NCBI RefSeq assembly: GCF_041200145.1
Contig: NZ_CP165734.1
Location: 4,836,001-4,900,000, forward strand
Length of the DNA: 64,000 nucleotides
Reading direction: 5' to 3'
Source of the DNA: Bradyrhizobium sp. LLZ17
GTDB lineage: Bacteria > Pseudomonadota > Alphaproteobacteria > Rhizobiales > Xanthobacteraceae
In this document: in pieces, positions 48,396 through 56,822 of the stretch
Numbering within the stretch: the stretch's first letter is position 1
How the letters are laid out: each line of letters starts with the position of its first letter
The notes under the pieces: model-generated
The model's input: only the letters and a program-made list of their open reading frames with translations
What the model was told of the DNA's origin: nothing
Databases searched by the model: none
Made by a program: the position numbers and the translations under genes

Positions 48396-48712
48396 AGCGT
48401 CGTCTCCTCACTCTTGGACAGACAACTTAGCTTAGTACGAACAGCGGTGCGCTTAGCGCCGCCCTCAGATCGCGATTGGCGATCTCAATATCGAGCAAAG
48501 CTATTCGCAACGATGAGCGAAGGTACGATCGCTACATTAGAACGCCCAACCGGCCGAAAAATGCGTCACCAAGTAGGCCCAGTATTGAGCGCAAACTCAA
48601 GTCGCCGGCAACCGATATTGCTCCCATCCGCGCACAGCACATTGAGCTGCGGGCCTAAATATCTCCACGTGCAGATCAACACTGCATCCCATTCGCACCG
48701 AACGGAGATATC
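48396..48712. other. Gene-free island stretch
   Basis: The 317 bp between divergent genes contain only short frames lacking ribosome sites. No RNA gene or repeat was recognised. It must hold the promoter of the three-gene unit starting at 48713. Confidence 0.45.
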
Positions 48713-48970
48713 ATGGCTCGCAAGCCACTACGCTGGCACCATCCAGCATCTAAATTGTCAAATCCCACAAATATCGAAGAGCGCCTTATCGGCAACTATC
48801 CATCACACCTTCGGGGGATGGCGATTAATCGATATGGTGGCAATAAACTTCAACATGAATGTGGATTACGAGGCGGGACGTACGGAGCAGCAGGACCAGC
48901 TCGTGTCTATACCGAAGAGCAACGCAAGCAATACGAGAACGACCTCCGTGAACGTGGAGAGCTCGTATGA
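48713..48970 (+). CDS. Small uncharacterised protein, first of a coupled trio
   Basis: The protein has 85 residues from MARKPLRWHHPASKLSNPTN, after a GGAGAT site. It contains GNYPSHLRGMAINRYGGNKL and an acidic-basic tail. No domain was recognised. Its stop overlaps the next start by ATGA, and that gene overlaps the Rep-like gene by 1 bp. The trio is therefore one translational unit. Confidence 0.65.
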   Translation: MARKPLRWHHPASKLSNPTNIEERLIGNYPSHLRGMAINRYGGNKLQHECGLRGGTYGAAGPARVYTEEQRKQYENDLRERGELV

Positions 48971-49395
48971 TCGATCAAGGAGCTACGAATGGCTCAAGCG
49001 ACCAAGAAACTGAGGCTCCTACGGTATTAGCGCCAACAAGGTCTAAAATCCTCTCGCGCTTCCCTCCTGCCGCATCATTGGGTGCGCAGCGCTTGTCGAG
49101 GCACAAGAAATGTTTCGATAACGCCGTCCGTACCGACCTGATTGCATGGATCAGGCAGAATGACCCAGCCGATTTCGCCGATCTGATGGATCTACGACGC
49201 GCTTTGTACAGCCTTACCTCAAAGGGCAAGTATCGCATCCTGCTACTAGGTCTGACGACTACCGGAGAGCGGAAGATAAAGTTGGTCGGACCGAACGGTG
49301 CAGTCATGATCGTGAGCGAAAAGTCGCGTCACTACCTATTGAGGGTGCTGTGCCGACTCAGGAAGGCTCGTGGCTGGCCGCCAATCAGATACTGA
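48967..49395 (+). CDS. Uncharacterised protein upstream of the HUH Rep-like gene
   Basis: The protein has 142 residues from MIDQGATNGSSDQETEAPTV. The basic central part includes RLSRHKKCFDNAVRTDLIAW and GKYRILLLGLTTTGERKIKL, with a basic C-terminus. It may bind DNA as an accessory to the downstream protein. Overlaps on both sides (ATGA, TGATG) indicate coupling. Confidence 0.65.
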   Translation: MIDQGATNGSSDQETEAPTVLAPTRSKILSRFPPAASLGAQRLSRHKKCFDNAVRTDLIAWIRQNDPADFADLMDLRRALYSLTSKGKYRILLLGLTTTGERKIKLVGPNGAVMIVSEKSRHYLLRVLCRLRKARGWPPIRY

Positions 49396-49862
49396 TGTCC
49401 GAGCCACTTACCGTTACCCGCGACATTCTAACGAGCTTGGTCAATGCTGTACAACTTGAAAATCCCGTGGCCGTAACTTTGACGATGAAGAAGCGTGCGG
49501 GAGCGCGGGCGGCAGACGATATCGTCGCCTCTGAAAACCTTCGGCTCTTTCGCGTGCGGCTGGAAACTAGGGTTCTGGGTCGTGCCGCGAAAAGGCATGG
49601 CAAGCGGCTACGAATGGTCTGCGTGATCGAAATGAGCGCAGACCACCGTCTCCACTATCACTGTATCTTTGAACGCCCCTACCACTGCTCTTTCGAGCGG
49701 TTCAGGGCGATCATTCGAGACCAATGGCCGAAGACTGATTTCGGCTATCACGAGGTAGACGTCCAGGACCGGTCCGATTCCGGGTGGACTGACTACCTCA
49801 TCAAGCCGCGGCAGAAACGCTCGCTGCTTGATTCCATAGATTGGACCAACTGCCAACCTTGA
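49395..49862 (+). CDS. HUH endonuclease / rolling-circle Rep-like protein
   Basis: The protein has 155 residues from the ATG in TGATG at 49395 (MSEPLTVTRDILTSLVNAVQ); a GTG at 49350 is an alternative. The HUH motif is HYH in DHRLHYHCIFERP, and a candidate nucleophile tyrosine lies in WTDYLIKPRQ. It resembles small replication-initiation proteins of plasmids and filamentous phages. A terminator hairpin follows at 49917. A decayed copy exists at 51381. Confidence 0.72.
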   Translation: MSEPLTVTRDILTSLVNAVQLENPVAVTLTMKKRAGARAADDIVASENLRLFRVRLETRVLGRAAKRHGKRLRMVCVIEMSADHRLHYHCIFERPYHCSFERFRAIIRDQWPKTDFGYHEVDVQDRSDSGWTDYLIKPRQKRSLLDSIDWTNCQP

Positions 49863-49916
49863 TTGCCGGGCGAAAGGCCCCTCTCAGGCAACCGATCATT
49901 CTGTGTTAAGCGGAAG

Positions 49917-49940
49917 GCGTCTCGTGTGGAGACGCTTTAA
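49917..49940 (+). terminator. Putative terminator after the Rep-like gene
   Basis: GCGTCTC (49917-49923) and GAGACGC (49929-49935) form a perfect 7-bp stem with a five-base loop, followed by TTTAA, 55 bp after the stop codon. Confidence 0.65.
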
Positions 49941-50077
49941 TAGCTAACTGTACTCCAACGGAAGCAAAGCGGAGGACCGAAGGCGAAGTCTTTGAAGGCG
50001 ATCTAACCAATGAAGGTAATCAAGTTGCTCATCGAGCTAATCATGACAGAAGGCCACTCCAGTTAATCGGAGTCGAC

Positions 50078-50260
50078 ATGGCCAAAAAATCAAAGAAGAC
50101 AGTCAGACGGGAATACACCAAGGAAGACGTGAAGAAATTGCGGGCTCATTCGAAAGCAAAAACGCCTGTAGCCAAGATCGCCAAATTGACGAAGAGATCA
50201 GTTGGCCCCTTGCGCCAGAAGGCATTGAAGCTCGGCATCGGATTAGGCCATCAACGATAG
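50078..50260 (+). CDS. Small basic HTH-like protein
   Basis: The protein has 60 residues from MAKKSKKTVRREYTKEDVKK. It is highly basic with a helix-turn-helix feel (TPVAKIAKLTKRSVGPLRQK). Proteins with nearly this sequence are common in Bradyrhizobium and relatives and are annotated hypothetical. It probably binds DNA. Confidence 0.78.
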   Translation: MAKKSKKTVRREYTKEDVKKLRAHSKAKTPVAKIAKLTKRSVGPLRQKALKLGIGLGHQR

Positions 50261-50440
50261 TTAGCCAGCCGTCTGCAGCTCTGGCCGGTCAGCTCTTGGG
50301 TGGTGCAGGCCAGAGCTAGAAGGCAACATCGTTCGCCACTGATGACCAAGTCCGAACCCATTGCAGCTCACGTCGCCCCAAGCCACATTGCAACACAGAA
50401 ACGAATCAACTCTGATATCGGCCAAATTGGAGGAGATATA

Positions 50441-50812
50441 ATGCTCGTTCGGCTGATGGTTTATACGACGGTTATATTGGCTGTGAGCACTACGAATGCA
50501 TCGGCATTTTCGATGAGCTTTCGATGGTGTGGTCTCAGCTCTCCAGTGTTCGCGTTGAGCGGTGTGCCGAAGGGGACAGCCACACTGCAATTCCACATGG
50601 TCGATCTTCAAGTCCCCAGCTACAATCATGGTGGGGGAACGGTGCCGTACAAGGGGCAGTCTACGGTAGCTTGTGGGGCGCTGAACAACTATTCGCCGCC
50701 AAGTCCGCCGAGTGGCAGCCACTCATATCAAATCACTGTCACCGCATTTGGGCCCAATAATTCAAATCTCGGCTCGGCGACCTTCACAAGGGAATTTCCC
50801 GAGAAGAAGTGA
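50441..50812 (+). CDS. Secreted PEBP-like small protein
   Basis: The protein has 123 residues from ATG 50441, after GGAGGAG. It has a signal peptide (LVYTTVILAVSTTNASA-like), then SFRWCGLSSPVFALSGVPKG and ATLQFHMVDLQVP, the opening beta-strand pattern of phosphatidylethanolamine-binding (YbhB/YbcL) proteins. The end is SYQITVTAFGPN. It is shorter than typical PEBP proteins (about 180). Two cysteines could form a disulfide. The role is unknown. Confidence 0.68.
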   Translation: MLVRLMVYTTVILAVSTTNASAFSMSFRWCGLSSPVFALSGVPKGTATLQFHMVDLQVPSYNHGGGTVPYKGQSTVACGALNNYSPPSPPSGSHSYQITVTAFGPNNSNLGSATFTREFPEKK

Positions 50813-50866
50813 TGGCGGAAGTTCTGCTCAGCATCAATGGCCCGCGTGAGCGCAGACCAATGAGTG

Positions 50867-51361
50867 TCAACGACCGCACGCCGATTGTAAGTTGAGTTTG
50901 CTCATCAAAGAGCCAATGCCATCTGTTCGACAGTCTTGTGACTCAGCTACCTTGGTGGAGGTGCCGTTACGAGAGGTGTTTCTCGATGGCTCGGGCTTCA
51001 ACTTCTTCGCACTGGCTCGGGTGTCATTAGGATCGTGCCAGTGGCGAGGGATGAAGTCTGGAGCTTTAGCCTTGGTGACTTCCTTTGGGGCAGGCTGAGC
51101 CGGTGCCGGAGGCTCGGAGGGTGACGTGTAGGCGAGTGCAACCTGCTCCACCGTCGGCTGGACGTCCTGGATGCTGACCAGCGATAGCCGATCGGACTTA
51201 GTGCCTGCGACAGTAGGATAGACGACCGAAGGTGGCGGCACCGGAGCAGACTTGGACGTGGCGGCAGCAATAGCTCCGACTCCGCCTACGCAAACCAATC
51301 CAAGTACGACGACCTTGATCACAGCGATGCCCCACACCGAGGCTCCGAGCCTAGACGACAT
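50867..51361 (-). CDS. Membrane-anchored proline-rich protein
   Basis: The protein has 164 residues from MSSRLGASVWGIAVIKVVVL. One N-terminal membrane helix is followed by an extended Pro/Ala/Lys-rich region (PSEPPAPAQPAPKEVTKAKA) and a C-terminus with two cysteines (ESQDCRTDG, LQSACGR). The extracytoplasmic part is probably disordered. No function was recognised. Confidence 0.6.
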   Translation of the reverse strand: MSSRLGASVWGIAVIKVVVLGLVCVGGVGAIAAATSKSAPVPPPSVVYPTVAGTKSDRLSLVSIQDVQPTVEQVALAYTSPSEPPAPAQPAPKEVTKAKAPDFIPRHWHDPNDTRASAKKLKPEPSRNTSRNGTSTKVAESQDCRTDGIGSLMSKLNLQSACGR

Positions 51362-51380
51362 TTGGCCCGGATTAAGGCGA

Positions 51381-51571
51381 CTGGATTGTTTGGTTAATGG
51401 TACGATGCACCGGAGCGACCACCAGCTTCGTTATCGCTGGATATTCGAGCTCCTCTATCACTGTTCCTCACCGCGTTTCGCGACGATCGGTCGAGACCAA
51501 ACTATCACGAGGTGGACAGCTAGAACCGCCCCAATTTCAGTGAGACTGACTACCTTCCCTATAAATCGATA
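51381..51571 (+). pseudogene. Decayed copy of the HUH Rep-like gene
   Basis: Translation gives DHQLRYRWIFELLYHCSSPRF where the gene at 49395 has DHRLHYHCIFERPYHCSFERF. DNA similarity continues through the WTDYL-equivalent region (GACTGACTACCT). Both HUH histidines are lost (HYH to RYR) and frames shift, so it is non-functional. Confidence 0.75.
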
Positions 51572-51577
51572 AGGTGG

Positions 51578-51928
51578 TTACCTTTTGGGCGATGGTTGTG
51601 GCCTCCTCTTCAGAACCGCTCCCATCAGCGCCAGGCGGTCTTCTGCGTGCTGCACGTCGTCAGCTGTGAAAAGCCTCCCGCTCTGGCCGAACTCGATAAC
51701 TGCTTGCTCGATAGAATCACGAAGCAGGCTGTGATCGAACAGCACACGCAAGCCCTTCGGGAATCGGCCCAAATTCTGAGGCGTCGGTGCGATCAGTCGT
51801 TTGGCAGCCCCATATGCGCCCATCTCTCGGACGAGGCTGCGGAGGCCCAGGAATGGGTATCCGGTGATCCTCGCTGCCTCACAAATTCGTTGATGGACGA
51901 CCGCTTCAAATTCGTCCTCGTCAGTCAT
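51578..51928 (-). CDS. Uncharacterised island protein
   Basis: The protein has 116 residues from MTDEDEFEAVVHQRICEAAR. It contains LRSLVREMGAYGAAKRLIAP and LFDHSLLRDSIEQAVIEF. Compact helical proteins of this kind are frequently annotated hypothetical in rhizobial elements. It starts 1 bp after the stop of the upstream gene (51930-52280), in the same operon as the DNA polymerase. Confidence 0.65.
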   Translation of the reverse strand: MTDEDEFEAVVHQRICEAARITGYPFLGLRSLVREMGAYGAAKRLIAPTPQNLGRFPKGLRVLFDHSLLRDSIEQAVIEFGQSGRLFTADDVQHAEDRLALMGAVLKRRPQPSPKR

Positions 51929-51929
51929 A

Positions 51930-52280
51930 TCAGGGCTCCTTGCAGTCAACGACGATCGCTATCTTTGCCGACCTTCCACGACGCTGCTCGACCGTCACGA
52001 GGCCGGCGCTGGCGAGATGTTTTATGGCTCTCGACTTCGCATCCTTGTCGATGCCAAGCGCCCCAAGCAGTTCTGCCGGGACGGTGGCACAAGAGCTTCT
52101 TGTAAGATCGCACCGGTGCCGGATGGCCAAGTAAAGCGCCAGTGATTGCCCAGGAAGCTGTGCGGCCCTGCAGATTGCAGCGAGCGGTATGGGCCCCTTC
52201 AAAAACCGTCCACGGAGGCGCTCAGCCCTCGCAAGCGCCAATGCTGTCGGTATCTCACGCTCACTCAGTTCGGCAGACAT
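51930..52280 (-). CDS. Winged-helix-like small protein
   Basis: The protein has 116 residues from MSAELSEREIPTALALARAE. The C-terminal half has the feel of a winged helix: VPAELLGALGIDKDAKSRAI, then ASAGLVTVEQRRGRSAKIAI. It is probably a DNA-binding regulator of the replication module. The ATG 54 bp before the polymerase stop was chosen as the first sensible start. Confidence 0.68.
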   Translation of the reverse strand: MSAELSEREIPTALALARAERLRGRFLKGPIPLAAICRAAQLPGQSLALYLAIRHRCDLTRSSCATVPAELLGALGIDKDAKSRAIKHLASAGLVTVEQRRGRSAKIAIVVDCKEP

Positions 52281-52333
52281 AAGGATACTCGGATTATAGG
52301 AAGCGGATTCGCGCCAGCGCGAAACGACCTTCG

Positions 52334-54109
52334 CTACCAAGCGATGCTGGGGAGGCGGCAGACTGCGTCGGGCCGGTCGATCAAGTTCACAACGCGATTC
52401 CACATGTCGAGGCCACGCTCGTCCATATAACGATCTGGATATCGGACGACCTTCGCATCAGTACGAATGTTGATACCCCCTGTTACAACGCGTCCGGCCA
52501 TAGCCATCAGTTGGCGCATCCGTTCGACGTCGTGATCGAGCTGCTCGATCGGCGCTGCAATCAGGAATGCGTCATGGACAGGGGCGCAAACCGCGATTCC
52601 AGCCTCTGTAGCGGCTATAGCGGCAGCCCGCATCATCTCGGCCCCGTTCGCTTGCATCGGGAAGTTCATCAGCGAAGTCGGGCGATCGAGAGAGCCAATC
52701 GTGCGACGCCATCCGAAAAGCGACGTCATCTCATTGCTGAGCAGTGCGGACGTGACAGTGTCTTCGCTCCAGCGCCAATAGCGAGGGTACGCAATGCGGT
52801 GGCGTTGAATAAGCTCAGTAGCCTGGACAGGAGCAATGCCCGCCTGGTAGGCCATCCTCTCCGCTCCGAGACCATAGTTGAGCCCAAGCACGACGGTCTT
52901 GCAGACGTCGCGAACTCGGGTGTGAGATTCACGGGTGGCCCCAGCTGGCACAAACCCTGCCCGTTGGCCGAATGCGAGATAGGGGTCGCCGCTCTCGTAG
53001 GCGTCAATTAAACCGACGTCACCAGACAACCCCGCCGCAATGGCGATCTCTTGGGAAGAAAAGTCGACATAGGCCAACCCCCAACCTTCGGGCGGTCGGA
53101 TAATGCCCCGTTGCCATGCGGCTAGGCCAAACGCGAAGCGTTTGGCCGAAGGCTGATTGCGGCCGGTCTTGGAGGCAAACGGGGCGAGGAGCGTGCGGTT
53201 GCGGCCGTCTGGACCGACCGGAAGGTCGGGCAAGTGCATGCTGGTCAGAGCCTGCCTGAGCTCGCGCAGCTGCTTCAGTACGGGCCAGACCAACGACTGC
53301 TCCTTGAAGGTTTCGTCGTCGAGTTTCAGAAAGCCAGCGTCGGTGCGCGGCCAGGGGATGCCATGAACGCGCAGAAACTCATCGAACCGACCGCGCTTAA
53401 ACCTCAGGCCATCGTAAACGCCGTAGTCGGCATCGACGGTCTTGACCAGCTCCACGCGAGCGCGTCGCCAACCGTCGACAAAACTTTGGCGGAGTTCAGT
53501 ATCGATCGGAATACCTGTGCGCTCCATCTTCGCTATCGCGGCCATGTATCGGCCCCGAAGCAGCGCACGAGGAAGGTCCAAGGTCGGGGACATGGCATTG
53601 AGAAGGATTGCGAGGGCATCCACGTCCGACTCGCAATAGGCAAGGATCTCGGCCTGCTCAGTTTCCGACCATGACGATTGGTATAGAACTTTATCCCGCA
53701 TCGCGTCTTTCGCCGCGACGTCGATGCGCGCTAGACCTCGCCAGGCGAGGGCGCCCAGCAGACCGTTCCCCGCGGGCAGCTGCAGGCCGTTAGTCTGGAC
53801 ACGATGCTCAGGAAAGAGGTCAATTACGGATGAAGGCAGTCGCCAACCAAGTTCGAGCATGCAGCCCAACTCTGCGGAGGCGTAGAAAGCGACCATGGCG
53901 TCTGTCGGACCAACCGGGAACGGGCACTCGCGGAAATTTGCAATCTCGTTACGCCAGTACCGCCGCACTTCGCCAGACCGGTAATCCCGGACAACCATGC
54001 ACACCACGTCGGGACGGCTGCCGTTCAGCGCACGAAATTCAAAATCGACCAGCGACACGCGAGCGAACGCGTCCAGCTGCCCAGCCAAGGTGGACATGAT
54101 CGGTATCAC
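52334..54109 (-). CDS. Family A DNA polymerase of the element
   Basis: The 591-residue protein has an N-terminal 3'-5' exonuclease domain (LVDFEF with the DxE pair; ExoIII ILAYCESDVDALA) and a polymerase domain with motif A YVDFSSQEIAIAAGL, motif B VRDVCKTVVLGLNYGLGAERM and motif C APVHDAFLI. It is much shorter than cellular PolA (about 930-1000) and lacks the 5' nuclease. Motif C is VHDA instead of VHDE, keeping the metal-binding Asp but losing the Glu. It probably replicates the element after excision. Confidence 0.9.
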   Translation of the reverse strand: MIPIMSTLAGQLDAFARVSLVDFEFRALNGSRPDVVCMVVRDYRSGEVRRYWRNEIANFRECPFPVGPTDAMVAFYASAELGCMLELGWRLPSSVIDLFPEHRVQTNGLQLPAGNGLLGALAWRGLARIDVAAKDAMRDKVLYQSSWSETEQAEILAYCESDVDALAILLNAMSPTLDLPRALLRGRYMAAIAKMERTGIPIDTELRQSFVDGWRRARVELVKTVDADYGVYDGLRFKRGRFDEFLRVHGIPWPRTDAGFLKLDDETFKEQSLVWPVLKQLRELRQALTSMHLPDLPVGPDGRNRTLLAPFASKTGRNQPSAKRFAFGLAAWQRGIIRPPEGWGLAYVDFSSQEIAIAAGLSGDVGLIDAYESGDPYLAFGQRAGFVPAGATRESHTRVRDVCKTVVLGLNYGLGAERMAYQAGIAPVQATELIQRHRIAYPRYWRWSEDTVTSALLSNEMTSLFGWRRTIGSLDRPTSLMNFPMQANGAEMMRAAAIAATEAGIAVCAPVHDAFLIAAPIEQLDHDVERMRQLMAMAGRVVTGGINIRTDAKVVRYPDRYMDERGLDMWNRVVNLIDRPDAVCRLPSIAW

Positions 54110-54163
54110 TAATTTGTCGAGTAGGGGGGAGGACGGCGGGTTTGGCCGCCGCCCCTTAGTGTT

Positions 54164-54792
54164 TTAAATCCGGCCGAGGATCTTGTTGAACATCGGGTGG
54201 TCTTGGCTCGAGATCACACGGTTCCTAAACGCAAGGTCCAGAAGCTCGTTGAACGGCTCCGCCGGCCACTTGGGTTCCCCAAGCTGCCCCTCTGCCTCAT
54301 AGATTCTGTATCCTGACAAAGCCATGTCGGCCTGAATGCGGATCCATTTGGTTTTTGCCAAGTGGGCCGCCGTCATAGCCGTGGTCTGCCAGCCACCTTG
54401 CGCGGTGGCATCGCTCGCGAGCTTGAGCGGGAAGATGCCAACCATCTTCTGCTTCGTGATGAACGGAACCAGCGTTGCGACCGAACGTCGGTCACCGCGC
54501 GCAGCAGCGGCAGCATCTTAGGAGCCACGAAATAATGCTCCCGCGTTTCGCGGTCCTCGTAGAGCACTGCCGTAAAGCAATTCTCATCGCCGGGGCGAAC
54601 GCGAAAATATTCGTGCTTTTGCGGCTTCCGGACCGGAATGCGCGAGAGGATCTCGTTCGCGCCCTGAATCCCCATTTCCTCTTGGGAGAGCTTGAGCAGT
54701 TCAAGGTCGTCGAAGAAACCAGTTGCTCCAGAGCTGAGCTTAGGCTGTTCGATCGTGGCGGCAGTTTCGGTCGGCTTGTCTAGCGTGGACAT
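54164..54792 (-). CDS. Replication-module protein, frameshifted
   Basis: Starting MSTLDKPTETAATIEQPKLS, the frame is intact to AVTDVRS, about residue 102. It continues in another frame as TLVPFITKQKMVGIFPLKLA through MFNKILGRI. A single-base indel near 54,475 would join them into a protein of about 208 residues. No domain was recognised; it is upstream of the DNA polymerase on the same strand. It starts directly after the stop of the preceding small gene. Confidence 0.68.
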
Positions 54793-55035
54793 TTAGCGAC
54801 CTCCAGCACACTGAGGCGAGCAACCGCTTCGCCGGATACAGTATCCGACGCGGCCGAGCGTATCCAAAAGCAATTCCGGCTCGTGTCGATCGACGTACAA
54901 GGGCATCGATTTCCGGCGCATGTACCGGCAACTCGCTTCTGACGATCGCTTAAGCTCCCGCATCTTCTTGACGAGGTTCGATTGACCCTTGATCCTGCGC
55001 TCGGCATCCCGACCAGGGAAGATTCTAAACTGCAT
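54793..55035 (-). CDS. Small uncharacterised protein of the replication module
   Basis: The protein has 80 residues from MQFRIFPGRDAERRIKGQSN. It is very basic, with three cysteines (SCRYMRRK, YCIRRSGCSPQC). Its stop abuts the next start (TAAATG), so the two are coupled. A nucleic-acid-binding role is possible. Confidence 0.6.
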   Translation of the reverse strand: MQFRIFPGRDAERRIKGQSNLVKKMRELKRSSEASCRYMRRKSMPLYVDRHEPELLLDTLGRVGYCIRRSGCSPQCAGGR

Positions 55036-55338
55036 GCGTGTCTCCTGTTGCCTCAAAACTGCAGCTTCGATCTAGGTGGTCGAAGTGCAGTGCCTTGGAG
55101 CTAAGGGAGAAGTGACTGCTGAAAAAGTCGGGGGGGTTTTAGCAGTCGCAGACGTTGGTGGGGTATTGGAAACGCACTGTTTGCGATGGCTACAAATCTG
55201 CCACCCCAGTCATACGTCGAATCTCGTTCAATTGACCTTCAGTGTAATCGCGCTGGAAACGAGGCGATGAGAGTCGACGCTTGAATTCCAGTTTGGCGGA
55301 ATAGTATCGTCGTGCAATTGTACTCGGCTTCATGTCTC
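55036..55338. other. Upstream region of the replication module with G-tract hairpin
   Basis: The region is about 300 bp. An inverted repeat GACTGCT (55114-55120) / AGCAGTC (55141-55147) has flanking A4/T4 pairing and a loop containing seven consecutive G residues (55130-55136). It could be an operator, terminator or origin-like structure for the minus-strand module. No gene is seen. Confidence 0.45.
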
Positions 55339-55746
55339 CTAACGGCGCTTGCCGTGATCTTTTTTGTTCTTGTTGCGGTTTGAAATAACTTCGAACGCAG
55401 CCTTTTCTGTACTTGTTTTTCCCAACAAGGCTAATTCTTTTGTCACAGCGGCCACTTGCTCCAGCACGCGAAGCTTCTCGATATCCGGAATACCAGGATC
55501 GCCAGGGACAGGTGCTGAGGCAAGCAGAGCTTCAAGCAACAAATCGCGATGGGTAACATTTAACGGATCTAAACCAGCTCTTCGGAAAACGTAGGCTGCG
55601 TTGCGATCCTCTTCATTGTCGGGATCGAGATCCCAGCCTGTGTCCGTTCTTTCGCACGCGACATTGTTGCCGAAATCGTTGACGATCATTCGAAGGAGAT
55701 CGACTACCTCTTCGAAAGTTAAGTGAACTGCTTCTGTCTCCGACAT
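55339..55746 (-). CDS. Uncharacterised protein at the island end
   Basis: The protein has 135 residues from MSETEAVHLTFEEVVDLLRM, after AAGGAAG. It is acidic then basic: AERTDTGWDLDPDNEEDRN-like and a tail rich in Lys/Asn (NRNKNKKDHGKRR). No domain was recognised. It is the last gene before the yifB junction. Confidence 0.65.
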   Translation of the reverse strand: MSETEAVHLTFEEVVDLLRMIVNDFGNNVACERTDTGWDLDPDNEEDRNAAYVFRRAGLDPLNVTHRDLLLEALLASAPVPGDPGIPDIEKLRVLEQVAAVTKELALLGKTSTEKAAFEVISNRNKNKKDHGKRR

Positions 55747-55944
55747 CTCGCTTCCTTCTGACATGGATCATTCGCCAATAGGAAGTGAAGTGATCCGTGC
55801 GAAGCCGCAATTCAAATCCACCATCCAAGTGGCCTACGCAAAACTAGCTGATCCGATAGGACATCAGTTTCAAGTCAGACTGGGAACGTAAACAAAAGGC
55901 CATCACTTAAAGATCAGCTGGCTAATTGATCAAAAATCAAAAGG

Positions 55945-55970
55945 ACATAACTTAAGCAGATGATGCCCGC
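55945..55970. other. Island left-hand attachment junction within yifB (far end from integrase)
   Basis: On the minus strand yifB coding sequence GGGCATCATCTGCTTAAG passes into A+T-rich island DNA (TTATGTCCTTTTGA). In the YifB reading, HHLL is followed by non-homologous KLCPFDF and a stop. The continuation MIGAPGAGKS is found at the other junction near 24,670. Confidence 0.7.
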
Positions 55971-56595
55971 CGGCGGCCGCGATCTCCAGCGCTCGCTTGG
56001 CGCTCTCCTGGCCCTTGATGTCGCGCAAATCGAGCAGCGAGGCTGTGGCCTCATGTACCTTCGGCACCGGCCGCGACAGCACCTGCGTGCCCTTGAAGTG
56101 GTTGGCAATCTGGATCAGCGAGTGTGCGGCGATGATCTGGATGTCCGGGCTCGCCCACGCCGCCTCCGAGCCGCAGGCGGCCGGGCAGATCAATCCCTCC
56201 TCGCGCACATTGGCGCCGATCGCGGCGGGAAGGACGCCGGCGACCGGCGCGATCGAGCCGTCGAGGCCGAGCTCACCGAGCACCGTGAAACCGGTCAGCG
56301 CGTCCGGCGGGATCGCACCGATTGCCGCCATCAGCCCGAGCGCGATGGGCAGGTCGTAATGGCTGCCTTCCTTCGGGACGTCGGCCGGCGCGAGATTGAC
56401 GATGATCCGCCGCGCCGGCAGCGCCAGCCCCGAGGCGATCAGCGCCGCGCGGACCCGCTCGCGCGCCTCCGACACCGCCTTGTCGGGCAGACCGACGATG
56501 GCAAAGGCCGGCAGGCCCGGGGCGACCTGCACCTGCACGTCGACCGCGCGGGCCTCAATCCCCTCAAAGGCGACGGTAGAAACCCGCTGAACCAT
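55955..56595 (-). pseudogene. comM: yifB/comM, 5' part, separated from its ATPase by the island
   Basis: From MVQRVSTVAFEGIEARAVDV, the first about 213 residues of YifB/ComM are intact: the N-terminal S5/LonC-like domain (APGLPAFAIVGLPDKAVSEA), GEGLPAFAVL-like and the phrase IKGQESAKRALEIAAAGGHH just before the Walker A site. The frame then continues for 7 island codons and stops at 55930. It may still yield a truncated protein lacking the ATPase. Confidence 0.93.
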
Positions 56596-56822
56596 GCTCA
56601 AACCAGCCTGCCCTCTCGCACAATCAAGGGTAGCAGAGCCCGATCCTGTCCGCAAGAACAATACGGGAACGGTTTGGCGGCCCGGCCAGCCCTAATCGAT
56701 CGTAAACAAGGCGCCGACACTACGTCTCGAATGCGAGCGGCCGTGCTCAGCACATTCCAACGAATGTCCGCTACTCCTAGAGTTGCGGGATGGGCCGTGA
56801 CCTAACGGGGTGAACAATTCAA

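Larger units (their letters stand above)
24675..55955. mobile_element. 31-kb genomic island integrated in yifB/comM
   Basis: Its ends coincide with a clean split of yifB. It has lower G+C and different codon use from both flanks. It carries a large serine integrase at the left end, a second large serine recombinase with two ParB proteins, a resolvase, an HUH-type Rep, a family A DNA polymerase, several candidate defence genes and many short unknowns. No conjugation genes (relaxase with T4SS, coupling protein) or phage structural genes were recognised, so it is probably an integrative element mobilised by others or a satellite. Confidence 0.9.

Noticed and set aside
24675..55955. Possible prophage or conjugative element
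   Set aside because: No capsid, terminase, portal, tail, relaxase-plus-coupling or T4SS genes were recognised; the polymerase and integrase alone do not establish either.
24660..55970. Integration at a tRNA gene
   Set aside because: No tRNA was found at either border; both borders lie in yifB coding sequence.
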